Assembly (NCBI GenBank): GCA_902779315.1
Contig: CACZBC010000032.1
Coordinates: 1-53,726, forward strand
Reading direction: 5' to 3'
DNA length: 53,726 bases
Source of the DNA: an uncultured Bacteroidales bacterium
Lineage (GTDB): Bacteria; Bacteroidota; Bacteroidia; Bacteroidales; Bacteroidaceae
Part shown: piece by piece, positions 45,101 through 52,574 of the stretch
How positions within the stretch are numbered: position 1 is the first letter of the stretch
Layout of the letters: every line of letters starts with the position of its first letter
Made by a program: the position numbers and the translations under genes
Notes under the pieces: model-generated
The model's database searches: none
The model's input: only the letters and a program-made list of their open reading frames with translations
What the model was told of the DNA's origin: nothing

Positions 45101-46721
45101 AAGGAGTTCCCTTCGTGTCGTTATTGGTCAGGGAACCTACGCAAGTGTATATGGGACTCCACGAGCCGTACTTGGCGATGCATCCCGCTGTGTTCTTGCC
45201 ATCCACGTAGTTGAAGCTTTCTTCGCAGAGGTCACCATCCCAATAGATGCGGAAGTTCTGGTTCACACCTGTATCGCCCAGTCCGCTTATAGCTCCAGCC
45301 GTAACAGTGCTGATAGGCCCTATGTCTGTAGGTGTGCAGAGAGAGCCAGGGAAACTGTTGGAGAAGTTGCCTGCCATACAGCGCCCCACATCCCTCGCTG
45401 CTGTGTAGCGATAGTAAACCTTCGATGTGGTGGCATCTCGGTAGTTCGTGCCGGGGTTGTCCTCCATGCAGGCGAATATCTCATGCCCATGACGATAGGG
45501 GTCCAAATCGCCCACTTGCTCAGCATCTCCGTGCCCAAAGCCTGTCGTAGAAAGCCCTTTGCCATTGTCATCAATGACCATCGAGCCGAAGACAATCTCG
45601 TCGCGACCGTCCCAATCGACATCTGCCACGCAGTAATTGTGGTAGCCCTGCCCTTTCCACGGGCCGTCGGTATTGCATGTCCAACGCCAACGCTCAGTCA
45701 GTCGATGAGTGGTTGGATTAATGTCGTAGGCAATCATCTTGTGTCGGGTATAGATGCCGCGAGCCAGAAAGAGGCAGGGATGCTGTCCGTCGAAGTATGG
45801 AGCGCCAAGGAAATGCTTCGATGCTCGATGTCCGTAGCCATCGCCCCAAGCTCGATTCAGGTCAGTTTCATTCGATTCCAAGCGCTTCAAAGGATAGGGA
45901 ATGCATTGATAGGGTTGTCCTGTCAGTCCGTCCATGTATAGGAGGTATTCTCCGTCAGTAGTGACAAACCAGTTGGTACCTCCGCCTGTAGCAGGGCGCA
46001 CATTCTTCGTAGAATCGCCCACAGTATAGGTCGAGCCGTCGGACATGTGGATAACGGTACCATCGGCAGCTCGCATCACAGCCTCAGCTCGCCCGTCTTC
46101 GTCCCAATCGTATGCTATGATGTTCTGCTCGTTGTTCTGGAAGTCTCCCATGTTCGGCCCGCAATTCACCCACCAAAGGCGTGTGCCGTCCTGCTTCAGG
46201 CACTCGATGATGGAGTATTCCTTTGTGTCCACACCATCTATCTTAGGTCCGTTCTTGGGGTAAGACTGCTCTATCTCGCTCTGGTTGTCGAACTTCATCA
46301 GGATTTCCAGTTCTCCGTCGCCATCCACATCGGCGCATGTGGCATCATTAGGGACGAGGCTGCTCTTGATGCCTTCGTGCTTCAGTGTGATTTCCTTGTA
46401 GCTCGTGCTCCAAGGTGTGGCAGGATTACAGTCGGCCTGCTCCTCGCCGTTGATGATGGCCCGAACGGTGTACTGGTTGTCTGTCGCACCACTCGTATCC
46501 TGATAATTCGAGACGCTGAGTGGAACGTCATTCAGCTTCTCTCCGTCGCGATAGACGTTATAAGTCACATCATAGTATTCTTCGGCCGTGATGCGCCAAC
46601 TCAAGAAGACGCCTCCATTCGCCTTCATGGCCACAAGTCCGCGGTCCAAGCGGTCTGTGTAGCGCTGTGCGAGGGCAATCATCGGCATGATGAACAGCAG
46701 GAAAGCAAGAAACTTTTTCAT
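42153..46721 (-). CDS. PL11 rhamnogalacturonan lyase fused to autotransporter-type beta repeats
   Basis: A 1522-residue secreted enzyme for pectin backbone cleavage. A signal peptide (ending IALA) precedes a PL11 module (about 20-620): GLVAMKANGGVFLSWR, TCADVDGDGELEILMKFDNQ, YDWDEDGRAEAVMRAADGT and a propeller with several Ca-binding Asp motifs. Residues 650-1440 are beta-helix-like repeats of the autotransporter-associated type (GGTLRFDGRLTAS, GTTTVKAGELCLKTGAQLGTG, NNGGILRVGSG). The C-terminal tail is VFDLNGRRVADEF...RGIYLYKGKK, not a beta-barrel, so export cannot be by autotransport. It is divergent from the GH29 fucosidase, with paired full-consensus promoters, so the two may be induced together. 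PL11 family length is normally about 600, so the repeats add some 900 residues. Confidence 0.92.
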   Translation of the reverse strand: MKKFLAFLLFIMPMIALAQRYTDRLDRGLVAMKANGGVFLSWRITAEEYYDVTYNVYRDGEKLNDVPLSVSNYQDTSGATDNQYTVRAIINGEEQADCNPATPWSTSYKEITLKHEGIKSSLVPNDATCADVDGDGELEILMKFDNQSEIEQSYPKNGPKIDGVDTKEYSIIECLKQDGTRLWWVNCGPNMGDFQNNEQNIIAYDWDEDGRAEAVMRAADGTVIHMSDGSTYTVGDSTKNVRPATGGGTNWFVTTDGEYLLYMDGLTGQPYQCIPYPLKRLESNETDLNRAWGDGYGHRASKHFLGAPYFDGQHPCLFLARGIYTRHKMIAYDINPTTHRLTERWRWTCNTDGPWKGQGYHNYCVADVDWDGRDEIVFGSMVIDDNGKGLSTTGFGHGDAEQVGDLDPYRHGHEIFACMEDNPGTNYRDATTSKVYYRYTAARDVGRCMAGNFSNSFPGSLCTPTDIGPISTVTAGAISGLGDTGVNQNFRIYWDGDLCEESFNYVDGKNTAGCIAKYGSWSPIYTCVGSLTNNDTKGTPCFQGDILGDWREEIIMRTANGNIRIYSTPTATKWRNYTLWHDHQYRNAMVWQMCGYNQPPRPSYFLGELEGITIAPPPLTTSGRVPIADNSVIDASQDGQHVLVSGYADTNVSIADNPQPAVLTFNVPSFVQGTAASECASQNTAINYTYYTCNVTGGGISGDGRLVKQGDGMLILPKADFTHTGETNVWGGTLRFDGRLTASPLWLNRFTRLESNGGEFRSITATYGSSIVPGGRDCLGTVTADSISLGFGSRLVLDLFGEGQCSDTIRTRALLVERKTGTAWTKGGPQYLMPVIELKGHPAEGQTSMPAGKYIIAEMGSFYGSVDDIIVEGMETAKKQLYVEDGKLVLEIVGLRDAATVMWMGGSSSAWDEAETDNFVLNGESTPFVAGDHVVFNDEAQTKSVNITDNVYPASVTVDNTASYTFKGSGSIGGDAVFTKENAGAVAMNVENAYTGGNHLCGGIVRVNTLSNQYSSTGNLGGLTDSADLFTMENGATLQAQKAVEMGSPMKMVGEKGGVLSAAADFKMNAALSGTKLTKKGNGCMYLMKAGTLDSLIMAGGDVAIQNNTAVRAVEMQTGTLWDDVQATSHAIHVPKGKSATWQLTWEYYTAYANKLTGEGVLTIVPRNDKSRVRITGDWSRFEGTVKHTTKSIWLPLDMAGGMPNATLNIADGCTVSNVAKTFAIGKLVGRGMLNEPVHDFRSQNSVSGNNTWEVGNSWEEGGDFTFDGVFTDGGGANKCIFNKVGTCKMTVGGKSRHSGTTTVKAGELCLKTGAQLGTGKLTVQRDAVLSGFTSAAVPLTNASVAINNGGILRVGSGVEASGQMDFGGNNVTFSKGSTLQLGANCSATEGSTGCTCLQNIGTLTMNGNIEIFVPESHTLSAGDSIVLWKDVTTVKGTPVLLTEVIDAERGLCWDSSDLASGILRVLFDPTGIRSVQASGAGQPASVFDLNGRRVADEFTANLQRGIYLYKGKKIMVGGRSK

Positions 46722-46747
46722 AGTATCGGATTATTCGAAATTCACTG

Positions 46748-46778
46748 CAAAGATACGAATAAGCGAGAGATAAACAAA
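46748..46778 (-). promoter_or_regulatory. Promoter of the PL11 gene
   Basis: On the minus strand, TTTG (46775-46778), exactly 19 bases, then TATCTTTG (46748-46755): full consensus. Confidence 0.85.
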
Positions 46779-46861
46779 ACAGATTGTTTGTTTTTATCCC
46801 AAATCTGAATGATTGCGAACAGGAGTTCCCCCATTTCGGCTCACGAAAAAGTGTAAAATAA

Positions 46862-46892
46862 TTTGACTCTTGCAAACTTTTTTGTAACTTTG
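46862..46892 (+). promoter_or_regulatory. Promoter of the GH29 gene
   Basis: TTTG (46862-46865), exactly 19 bases, then TAACTTTG (46885-46892): full consensus, 45 bases before the ATG. Confidence 0.85.
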
Positions 46893-46937
46893 TAAAGGAA
46901 TTGACGACAAAACTATAATAAATAACGATAAGAACAC

Positions 46938-48551
46938 ATGAGAAAGGCCTTTTTATTCACCTTTGTCTGTGCTGCAATACTGGTTGCTGCGCAGGAGACA
47001 TACAGAATACCTGTCAGCGAGAAGAACGAAAAGATGCAGACGGGACGGTTTGAACCGACTTGGCAGTCATTGGAGCAGCACGAGACGCCTGAGTGGTTCC
47101 GTAACGCCAAGTTCGGCATCTGGGCTCATTGGGGAGCACAATGCGTGGAAGGCAGCGGCGACTGGATGGCTCGTGAGATGTACATGGAGGGCAGTCACAA
47201 ATACAAGTTCCACCGCGAGCACTACGGACACCCTTCCGAGTTCGGATACAAGGACATCCTGCCTCTGTTCAAGGCCGAGCGTTGGCAGCCCGACAGCCTT
47301 GTAGCACGCTACAAACGTTGCGGCGCCCAGTACTTCTTTGTCCTTGGCAATCATCATGACAACTTCGACCTTTGGGACTCACAATACCAGCCTTGGAACA
47401 GCAAGAACATCGGCCCGAAGCGAGACATCCTGGGAGAGTGGGCGGCAGCTGCCAAGAAGTACGGGCTTCCACTTGGCATCTCCTTTCATGCCGATCATGC
47501 CTGGACGTGGTTCGAGCCTTCGCAGCGCTATGACCTCGAAGGCGAGATGGCTGGCGTCTATTATGACGGCAACCTCCGAAAGGAAGACGGCAAAGGCAAG
47601 TGGTGGGAAGGTCTCGACCCGCAGATGCTCTATCAGCAGAACCACCCGATGAGCAAGGGCTCGTGGGATAACGGCGCCATTCACGGGCAATGGGACTGGA
47701 GTCATGGAGCCTGTCCGCCCTCGCAGGAGTTTGTCAACAATTTCTTCAACCGCACCATCGACGCCATAAACCGCTACAATCCCGACCTCATCTACTTCGA
47801 TGTGACGGTGCTGCCCTTCTATCCCTTGAGCGATTGCGGTCTCAAGATAGCCACACATCTATATAATAAGAACCCACGAGGCGTGGTGTTCGGTAAGATT
47901 CTGGGTGAGGAACAGAAGAAGGCGCTGACATGGGATGTGGAGCGAGGCGCTCCCAATCAGATGGTGGAGCGGCCTTGGCAGACGTGCAACTGCATTGGCG
48001 ATTGGCACTACAACACAGACACTTACAACAGAGGCTACCGCTCGGCAACCAATATGGTGAAACAACTGGTCGATATCGTCTCGAAGAACGGCAACCTGCT
48101 GCTCAACATTCCTTTGCGAGCCGATGGGACGTATGACGAGAAGGCCGCTCGTTTCCTCGATGAACTGGAAGCATGGATGACGCAGAACGGAGAAAGCATC
48201 TTTGGCACCCGACCTTGGGTGAAGTTCGGCGAAGGACCTGTTGCCGAAAAGGACATCAAGATTAACTCGCAGGGCTTCAACGAAGGGCAGTACAACAACA
48301 TGGACCATCGCGACATCCGCTTCAACCAGACAGAGAAGCACCTCTATGTCACCGCGATGGGCTGGCCTGAGGAAGGCAAGCTTCTCATCAAATCACTTGC
48401 AAAGGGCAACCCAGACTTCAAGAAACCAATCTCCTCTGTCCTGCTCTTAGGTTATGGCAGACTCAAAGCACGTCAGACAAAAGAAGGTCTGGAGGTACAG
48501 CTTCCCCAGCCTTGTAACAAGATTGCTCCTGTGCTGAAGATTAAAAAGTAA
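46938..48551 (+). CDS. GH29 alpha-L-fucosidase
   Basis: A 537-residue exported enzyme. The signal peptide ends near LVAAQ. The barrel begins WFRNAKFGIWAHWGAQCVEG (about 53), with NHHDNFDLWDSQYQPWNS and PKRDILGEW (the usual motif is KHHDGF). The likely nucleophile is D288 in NPDLIYFDVTVLP. GNLLLNIPLRADGTYDEKA is another family motif, and a C-terminal beta-sandwich follows. It should remove alpha-L-fucose from pectin (for example RG-II or fucosylated side chains) or host glycans. The pairing with a rhamnogalacturonan lyase favours the pectin role; that is inference. No acid/base can be assigned by eye. Some GH29-like proteins with these motif changes act on other deoxy-sugars. Confidence 0.88.
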   Translation: MRKAFLFTFVCAAILVAAQETYRIPVSEKNEKMQTGRFEPTWQSLEQHETPEWFRNAKFGIWAHWGAQCVEGSGDWMAREMYMEGSHKYKFHREHYGHPSEFGYKDILPLFKAERWQPDSLVARYKRCGAQYFFVLGNHHDNFDLWDSQYQPWNSKNIGPKRDILGEWAAAAKKYGLPLGISFHADHAWTWFEPSQRYDLEGEMAGVYYDGNLRKEDGKGKWWEGLDPQMLYQQNHPMSKGSWDNGAIHGQWDWSHGACPPSQEFVNNFFNRTIDAINRYNPDLIYFDVTVLPFYPLSDCGLKIATHLYNKNPRGVVFGKILGEEQKKALTWDVERGAPNQMVERPWQTCNCIGDWHYNTDTYNRGYRSATNMVKQLVDIVSKNGNLLLNIPLRADGTYDEKAARFLDELEAWMTQNGESIFGTRPWVKFGEGPVAEKDIKINSQGFNEGQYNNMDHRDIRFNQTEKHLYVTAMGWPEEGKLLIKSLAKGNPDFKKPISSVLLLGYGRLKARQTKEGLEVQLPQPCNKIAPVLKIKK

Positions 48552-48589
48552 AAGACTGCTTTCACTACAACTCGCCATTAAAGTCCCAA

Positions 48590-48677
48590 ACTTCACACGT
48601 GTAATTGGCAAACATCACGTGTGACGTTGGCAATTTACTAGTGTGACGTTGGCAATTTACTAGTGTGACGTTGGCCT
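48590..48677 (+). repeat. 22-bp repeat array F (4 units)
   Basis: Units start at 48590, 48612, 48634 and 48656, each 22 bases. They begin ACTT, ACAT, TTTA, TTTA; the last three have GTGTGACGTTGGC, with GG where array B has TG. It lies 38 bases after the fucosidase stop. Confidence 0.85.
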
Positions 48678-48750
48678 ACGAATTTTGGGGCAACTTTTTT
48701 TGTTCTTCAGTATGTTTTTGAGGGGTCCGCAGCACATCGTTTTGTGTTTT

Positions 48751-48776
48751 GCTACAGTGCTACAGTTGCTACAGTT
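48751..48776. repeat. GCTACAGT tandem repeat x3
   Basis: GCTACAGT (8), GCTACAGTT (9), GCTACAGTT (9) in a row. Part of a roughly 500-base non-coding stretch (48552-49059) that otherwise holds array F and the TGAYGAG repeats. Confidence 0.6.
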
Positions 48777-48815
48777 CATTTTGGGTCAAAATCATAATGA
48801 CTTAAATGGCATTGG

Positions 48816-49030
48816 TGACGAGTGATGAGTGTTTTTAATTTTGTTTTGCGTTTCACTCGTCACTCATCATGTTTCGTCCTAATCGTTTGACAATCAAAAG
48901 GTAACACCCTGACGAGTGATTGACGACTCATCATCACTCATCAGGGCACTCATCAGGTTCTATATTGCTGATACTCTTTGCATTAACCCCCAAACCTGAC
49001 GAGTGATGAGTGTTTTTGATTTTGTTTGAA
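48816..49030. repeat. Direct and inverted TGACGAG/TGATGAG repeats
   Basis: TGACGAGTGATGAGTGTTTTT occurs at 48816 and 48998, followed by ATTTTGTTT in both. Inverted copies (CACTCGTCACTCATCA at 48854; further ACTCATCA copies at 48927-48956) lie between them. The units are heptamers (TGACGAG TGATGAG). The whole can fold into several stem-loops. No gene is visible in it. Confidence 0.7.
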
Positions 49031-49038
49031 ACTTTTTT

Positions 49039-49050
49039 CGAGATATCTCG
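49039..49050. promoter_or_regulatory. Perfect 12-bp palindrome CGAGATATCTCG
   Basis: Lies ten bases past the stop of the small HTH frame and next to TTTTTT on the plus strand. Its role is unknown. Confidence 0.3.
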
Positions 49051-49059
49051 ATGGACAAG

Positions 49060-49218
49060 TCATTCCGATACGGCCAGCAGGTCTCCGCATGTCTCTTCCG
49101 CACGCTTCACCCTGTTCCAGACGGTTTGTATCTTGGCATCCATCACCTTGGCAATTTGGGCATGACTATGCATTAAAGAAGTTAAAAATATTATGACAAG
49201 ACAAATACGTTCATTCAT
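49060..49218 (-). CDS. 52-residue helix-turn-helix peptide, possibly a gene remnant
   Basis: A minus-strand frame ATG 49218 to TGA 49060 encodes 52 residues. SHAQIAKVMDAKIQTVWNRVKRAEE looks like a sigma-4/LuxR-type helix-turn-helix, as found at the C-terminus of larger Bacteroidota regulators. The N-terminus (NERICLVIIFLTSLM) fits the helix that usually precedes such an HTH. An in-frame TAA lies six codons upstream of the ATG, so the larger protein is absent: either a broken gene fragment or a tiny free-standing DNA-binding protein. It lies between repeat-rich DNA and the receptor operon. The region 49219-49368 holds only a GC-rich hairpin (49307-49337). Confidence 0.4.
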   Translation of the reverse strand: MNERICLVIIFLTSLMHSHAQIAKVMDAKIQTVWNRVKRAEETCGDLLAVSE

Positions 49219-49306
49219 TTGGTTACTATGATTTTATTCATATAAATCATTCCAGACAGCAGAGAAATCTCCCTGACATTTGTCTGACATTTGGTGTTAT
49301 GGATGG

Positions 49307-49337
49307 GGCAGCGTCGGCACAGAGGCCGACGGCTGCC
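49307..49337. other. GC-rich imperfect hairpin downstream of the receptor operon
   Basis: GGCAGCGTCGGC (49307-49318) pairs with GCCGACGGCTGCC (49325-49337) with one bulged G. There is no T-tract on the minus side, so it may protect the 3' end rather than terminate. Confidence 0.45.
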
Positions 49338-49368
49338 TATCGGAACGAGAGAGTATTTATGGTCAGTT

Positions 49369-51894
49369 CTAATATCCCATTCGCGAGGTGTCCACCTGCT
49401 TCTTCTGCTTCTCCTTGAAGTTTCCGATGCGGTAGATGGCGGTGAGAGAGTAGTTGGTGTAGGGCATCCAGACGCGCATGGTATAGTCCTGATGGGCGAT
49501 GGTGGAGCTGGTGCTTATGTAGGCATTCAGGATATTCTCGCCCTTGGCCACCAGGCTCCACTTGCCGTTCTTCGAGGTGTAGCGGAGCGTAGCATTGAGC
49601 TGCAGGAATGGGTTAATGTCGTAGAGACCCTGAATGGACTTGGTCTGGAAGAAGGGATTGAGGATGAGCTGGATGTTGTGCCGCTGGGAGAACTTCACCA
49701 CAGCCATACCGCCAAGGATGCCTGAGAGACGGGTGCGGTCAATGGGCAGGTCGAAGAATTGTGTCTTGTCGTGACGATAGAGGGCAGTGGCATTGACGTT
49801 ACCGTTGAGCCACTGGCCGACACGGAACTGCGCCGAAGCCTGCAGCCCGAAGTAGTTGGAGTAGTCGAAGTTGGTTTCCTTCATGATGACGGCCATGCGG
49901 TCCGTAGGCTGGTAGGCCATCTGCACGAAGTAGTCGGGCTCCAGCATAGCGAAGGCGGTGAAGGTGTATTTGCGGTTCAGCTGCCACATCAAGTTGATGT
50001 CGTATTTCGACATGGGCTTCAAGTCAGGATTGCCCCATATCTCGCTGTAGGCCGAGGCGTAATAGATGCTGCTCATGGTGCTCCAGTAGCTGGGGTAGAT
50101 GGCTTCGCTGCTGAACGAGAGGTTGAGCATATTTTTCTCGTTGATGTTCCACATCGCATTGAATTGCGGATAAATACGCCACTCGTTCCACTTAGTAGCA
50201 TGATATTGTTCGGCAGTCAGTGAGGCATCAAGACTTAAAGACTGGCCTATTTGCTTGCTGAAACCTGCGTAGGCGTTCAATATGCGTTCGTTGTAATCTA
50301 CGTATGATGTGGCATCGGGCAGGGGCTGGTGATCAGCGTTGAAGGTAGTCTGATAACTATTGTTGTTTGTAAACTGCGCCTTTCCACCATAGTTCAGTTC
50401 CCAACCTTTAGGCAGTGAATGAGTCTGGTCGGCTGTGAAGAGCCATTTGCTGACCTCCTGGCGGCTGTCGACATAGAGGTTTCGGCTCATTTCATTCAAC
50501 TGCCCGTCGAGATTTTGCGTGCGAGGCTCCTGATAATTGGTATAGGATGCTCCGAGTTGCAGACCGAAGGGAGCAGAATAATTAGCATCCACATTGTGGA
50601 GGTAGGTATGCTGTCGGGAGTTTTGTATAGACTGCGCCGTGCCTGTTGTGGTATTGGTGGAGCGGGTGCTGTTCCACTGACCGGTATATGCCAGACTGAG
50701 GTTGTGATTTTCGCTGATGGCATAGTCCATACCGATATGGTATTCGTGGTCGGTGCCGTCGCTGCGGTTGCGGGTCTTGTCGCTGTAGGGTATGCGCTGG
50801 TCATTAAGAGGATGGTTTGCCTCGTGCTCCACCTGCCCGTAGCCCGTGCCGTCGGTAAACATGTATGATGCGTCTATGCCCAGTTTACCGTGATTATAGA
50901 TGATGCTTCCGCCCGCATATCCAGTACCGTATTTTTGCTGTCGCCAACCGCCCATCAGTTGTCCTGAGAGTTGGTTTGTTCCAGTAAAGTCCTTCGTCAC
51001 AATGTTGATGGCCATGCCTCGCACGTGATATTTTGCAGGTGCCGACGGCATCACCTCGGCCTTGGCCAGCATGGCTGCGGGCATCTGTTTAAGCCGTTCC
51101 ACCACCTTGTCGGCACTCAGCGTGGTGGGCTTGCCGTTGATAATGAGCGTCACGGCCCGGCCAGAGAACATGACGTTACCGCCCATCTCGCTCACACCGG
51201 GGATGCTGACGAGCGCGTCGTAGGCATTGTCGGCAGGGTAGACTTGTAGGAGCATAGGCATGTTATAGACAAGATGCCCGTTCTCCGTACCAGATACGAT
51301 GCGCTCGCCCGTCACCTGAACGCCGTTCAGTTTGATGGTCTCTGGTTGTAAACGAATTGTTCCCACTTCGGGCTGGTCGCAAATCTTGTATATGGTCTTG
51401 TAGCCGACGTAGGAGATGCGGGCGAGAATTTTGTTTTGCTCGTATGGAATGGCGAAGTAACCGCTCTCGTTCGACACACCACCGCCAAGGAGGGCGCTGT
51501 CTGCAGGATTGAGAATAGCTACATTGGCATAGCCCACGGGCTGATCCTGTTCGTCAACGATGGTGCCTGTCAAGTGGCGGTCGGTCTTGTGGGTACACTC
51601 CACATAGATTTCGCGGTCGTCGGGCTTCACGGTCATGCGGACGGGGTAGAAGCCTATCATCTGCTGGATGGCATCGGGCAGTTTCTTATTCTTGATGGTG
51701 GCTGTGATGCGGAAGTCCTCCAGTTCGTTGTAGAGGAAGTTGACGACGTATTCCTTCTGCTCGTTGTTTAACTGGAGTAGGGCTTCGCTGAGCGACACAT
51801 TATTATATATGTGGCTGACACGCTGTGCGAAGGTTTCAAGTGGCATGCAGAGGATGCAGGCCATGAGCGTTAAAATATATAGCGTGCTTCTCAT
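49369..51894 (-). CDS. TonB-dependent receptor-like outer-membrane beta-barrel with STN domain
   Basis: An 841-residue outer-membrane protein. The signal peptide ends ETFA. Residues 25-110 are an STN (secretin/TonB short N-terminal) domain (ALLQLNNEQKEYVVNFLYN) used for sigma signalling. Residues 110-195 are a carboxypeptidase-regulatory-like domain (LTGTIVDEQDQPVGYANVAI). A short plug follows (YDALVSIPGVSEMGGNVMFSGRAVTLIINGKP) and then a beta-barrel of many aromatic-rich strands. The last residues (QKKQVDTSRMGY) do not end in a typical barrel Phe. No SusD-like partner is present. It overlaps the anti-sigma-like gene by four bases and is the last gene of a sigma/anti-sigma/receptor operon. 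Confidence 0.87.
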   Translation of the reverse strand: MRSTLYILTLMACILCMPLETFAQRVSHIYNNVSLSEALLQLNNEQKEYVVNFLYNELEDFRITATIKNKKLPDAIQQMIGFYPVRMTVKPDDREIYVECTHKTDRHLTGTIVDEQDQPVGYANVAILNPADSALLGGGVSNESGYFAIPYEQNKILARISYVGYKTIYKICDQPEVGTIRLQPETIKLNGVQVTGERIVSGTENGHLVYNMPMLLQVYPADNAYDALVSIPGVSEMGGNVMFSGRAVTLIINGKPTTLSADKVVERLKQMPAAMLAKAEVMPSAPAKYHVRGMAINIVTKDFTGTNQLSGQLMGGWRQQKYGTGYAGGSIIYNHGKLGIDASYMFTDGTGYGQVEHEANHPLNDQRIPYSDKTRNRSDGTDHEYHIGMDYAISENHNLSLAYTGQWNSTRSTNTTTGTAQSIQNSRQHTYLHNVDANYSAPFGLQLGASYTNYQEPRTQNLDGQLNEMSRNLYVDSRQEVSKWLFTADQTHSLPKGWELNYGGKAQFTNNNSYQTTFNADHQPLPDATSYVDYNERILNAYAGFSKQIGQSLSLDASLTAEQYHATKWNEWRIYPQFNAMWNINEKNMLNLSFSSEAIYPSYWSTMSSIYYASAYSEIWGNPDLKPMSKYDINLMWQLNRKYTFTAFAMLEPDYFVQMAYQPTDRMAVIMKETNFDYSNYFGLQASAQFRVGQWLNGNVNATALYRHDKTQFFDLPIDRTRLSGILGGMAVVKFSQRHNIQLILNPFFQTKSIQGLYDINPFLQLNATLRYTSKNGKWSLVAKGENILNAYISTSSTIAHQDYTMRVWMPYTNYSLTAIYRIGNFKEKQKKQVDTSRMGY

Positions 51895-52574
51895 CTTACC
51901 ACCAGCGTTTTGTCTTCCATGCCGATGTTCACGGCCTCGAAAGTGTTCAACTTTTCTAATACTCGCGTAAGACTGTCTTCACGCTTCCATACAAAGTGGA
52001 AACGAAGCTGGCGAGCCGCTTCATTCTCAAACTCCACGCCGACACCGTGGGCTGCAGCAATGGCTGTGAGCATAGAGTCAAGTGGCACATTATTGAAAAT
52101 GTATGGCTCAACGGGAATTGTATCGGCCTTAACCGTATCTGCGGGCAGGGACGTGACAGACTCGATGTTGGTCGTTTGCTCCGTCGTAGGCAGTTGCGGT
52201 TTAGGCTTGCTGATATTTCGCACAACTTGGATAGCGGCAAAGGCAATGCCCGAAGCTAAAAGTACACCGATAAAAGATGCAGCAATCTTGCGAGGTGCGA
52301 GGTAAGCGCGAAGACGGGGCTTATATTCTCCTTCGTCGAGGATTTCCAACTCTTCTGAATGGCTGGCTGCAAACTTCTCCCATTCAGCATCCACATCGGG
52401 TGTATCGTTCTTAAGTGCATCGTGTTTGAAGGCACGCTTAGCGAAGCCAAGTTGCTTTACAAGTTGGCGCATCTCGTCGTCGGCGAGTATCTGCTGCAAC
52501 TGCTCGTCGGTCAGTTGCTCAGGGTGGTCTTGTAATTCCAGAAGCCACTCAATGCGCTTTTCTTCGGTCATCAT
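51891..52574 (-). CDS. Anti-sigma-factor-like membrane protein with C-terminal DUF4974/STN-like domain
   Basis: A 227-residue single-pass protein. The N-terminal cytosolic part (about 1-115; EEKRIEWLLELQDHPEQLTDEQ) should hold the sigma factor. One membrane segment follows (IAASFIGVLLASGIAFAAI, about 118-140). The periplasmic part ends in a DUF4974/STN-like fold (YIFNNVPLDSMLTAIAAAHGVGVEFE...DSLTRVLEKLNTFEAVNI). The FecR domain usually found between these parts is missing. The C-terminal fold resembles the STN domain of the adjacent receptor, suggesting direct periplasmic contact. It overlaps both neighbours by four bases. Confidence 0.8.
   Translation of the reverse strand: MMTEEKRIEWLLELQDHPEQLTDEQLQQILADDEMRQLVKQLGFAKRAFKHDALKNDTPDVDAEWEKFAASHSEELEILDEGEYKPRLRAYLAPRKIAASFIGVLLASGIAFAAIQVVRNISKPKPQLPTTEQTTNIESVTSLPADTVKADTIPVEPYIFNNVPLDSMLTAIAAAHGVGVEFENEAARQLRFHFVWKREDSLTRVLEKLNTFEAVNIGMEDKTLVVR

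Noticed and set aside
42153-46721. Autotransporter (type V) classification of the PL11 protein
   Set aside because: No C-terminal beta-barrel is present; the protein ends in a short sorting-type tail.
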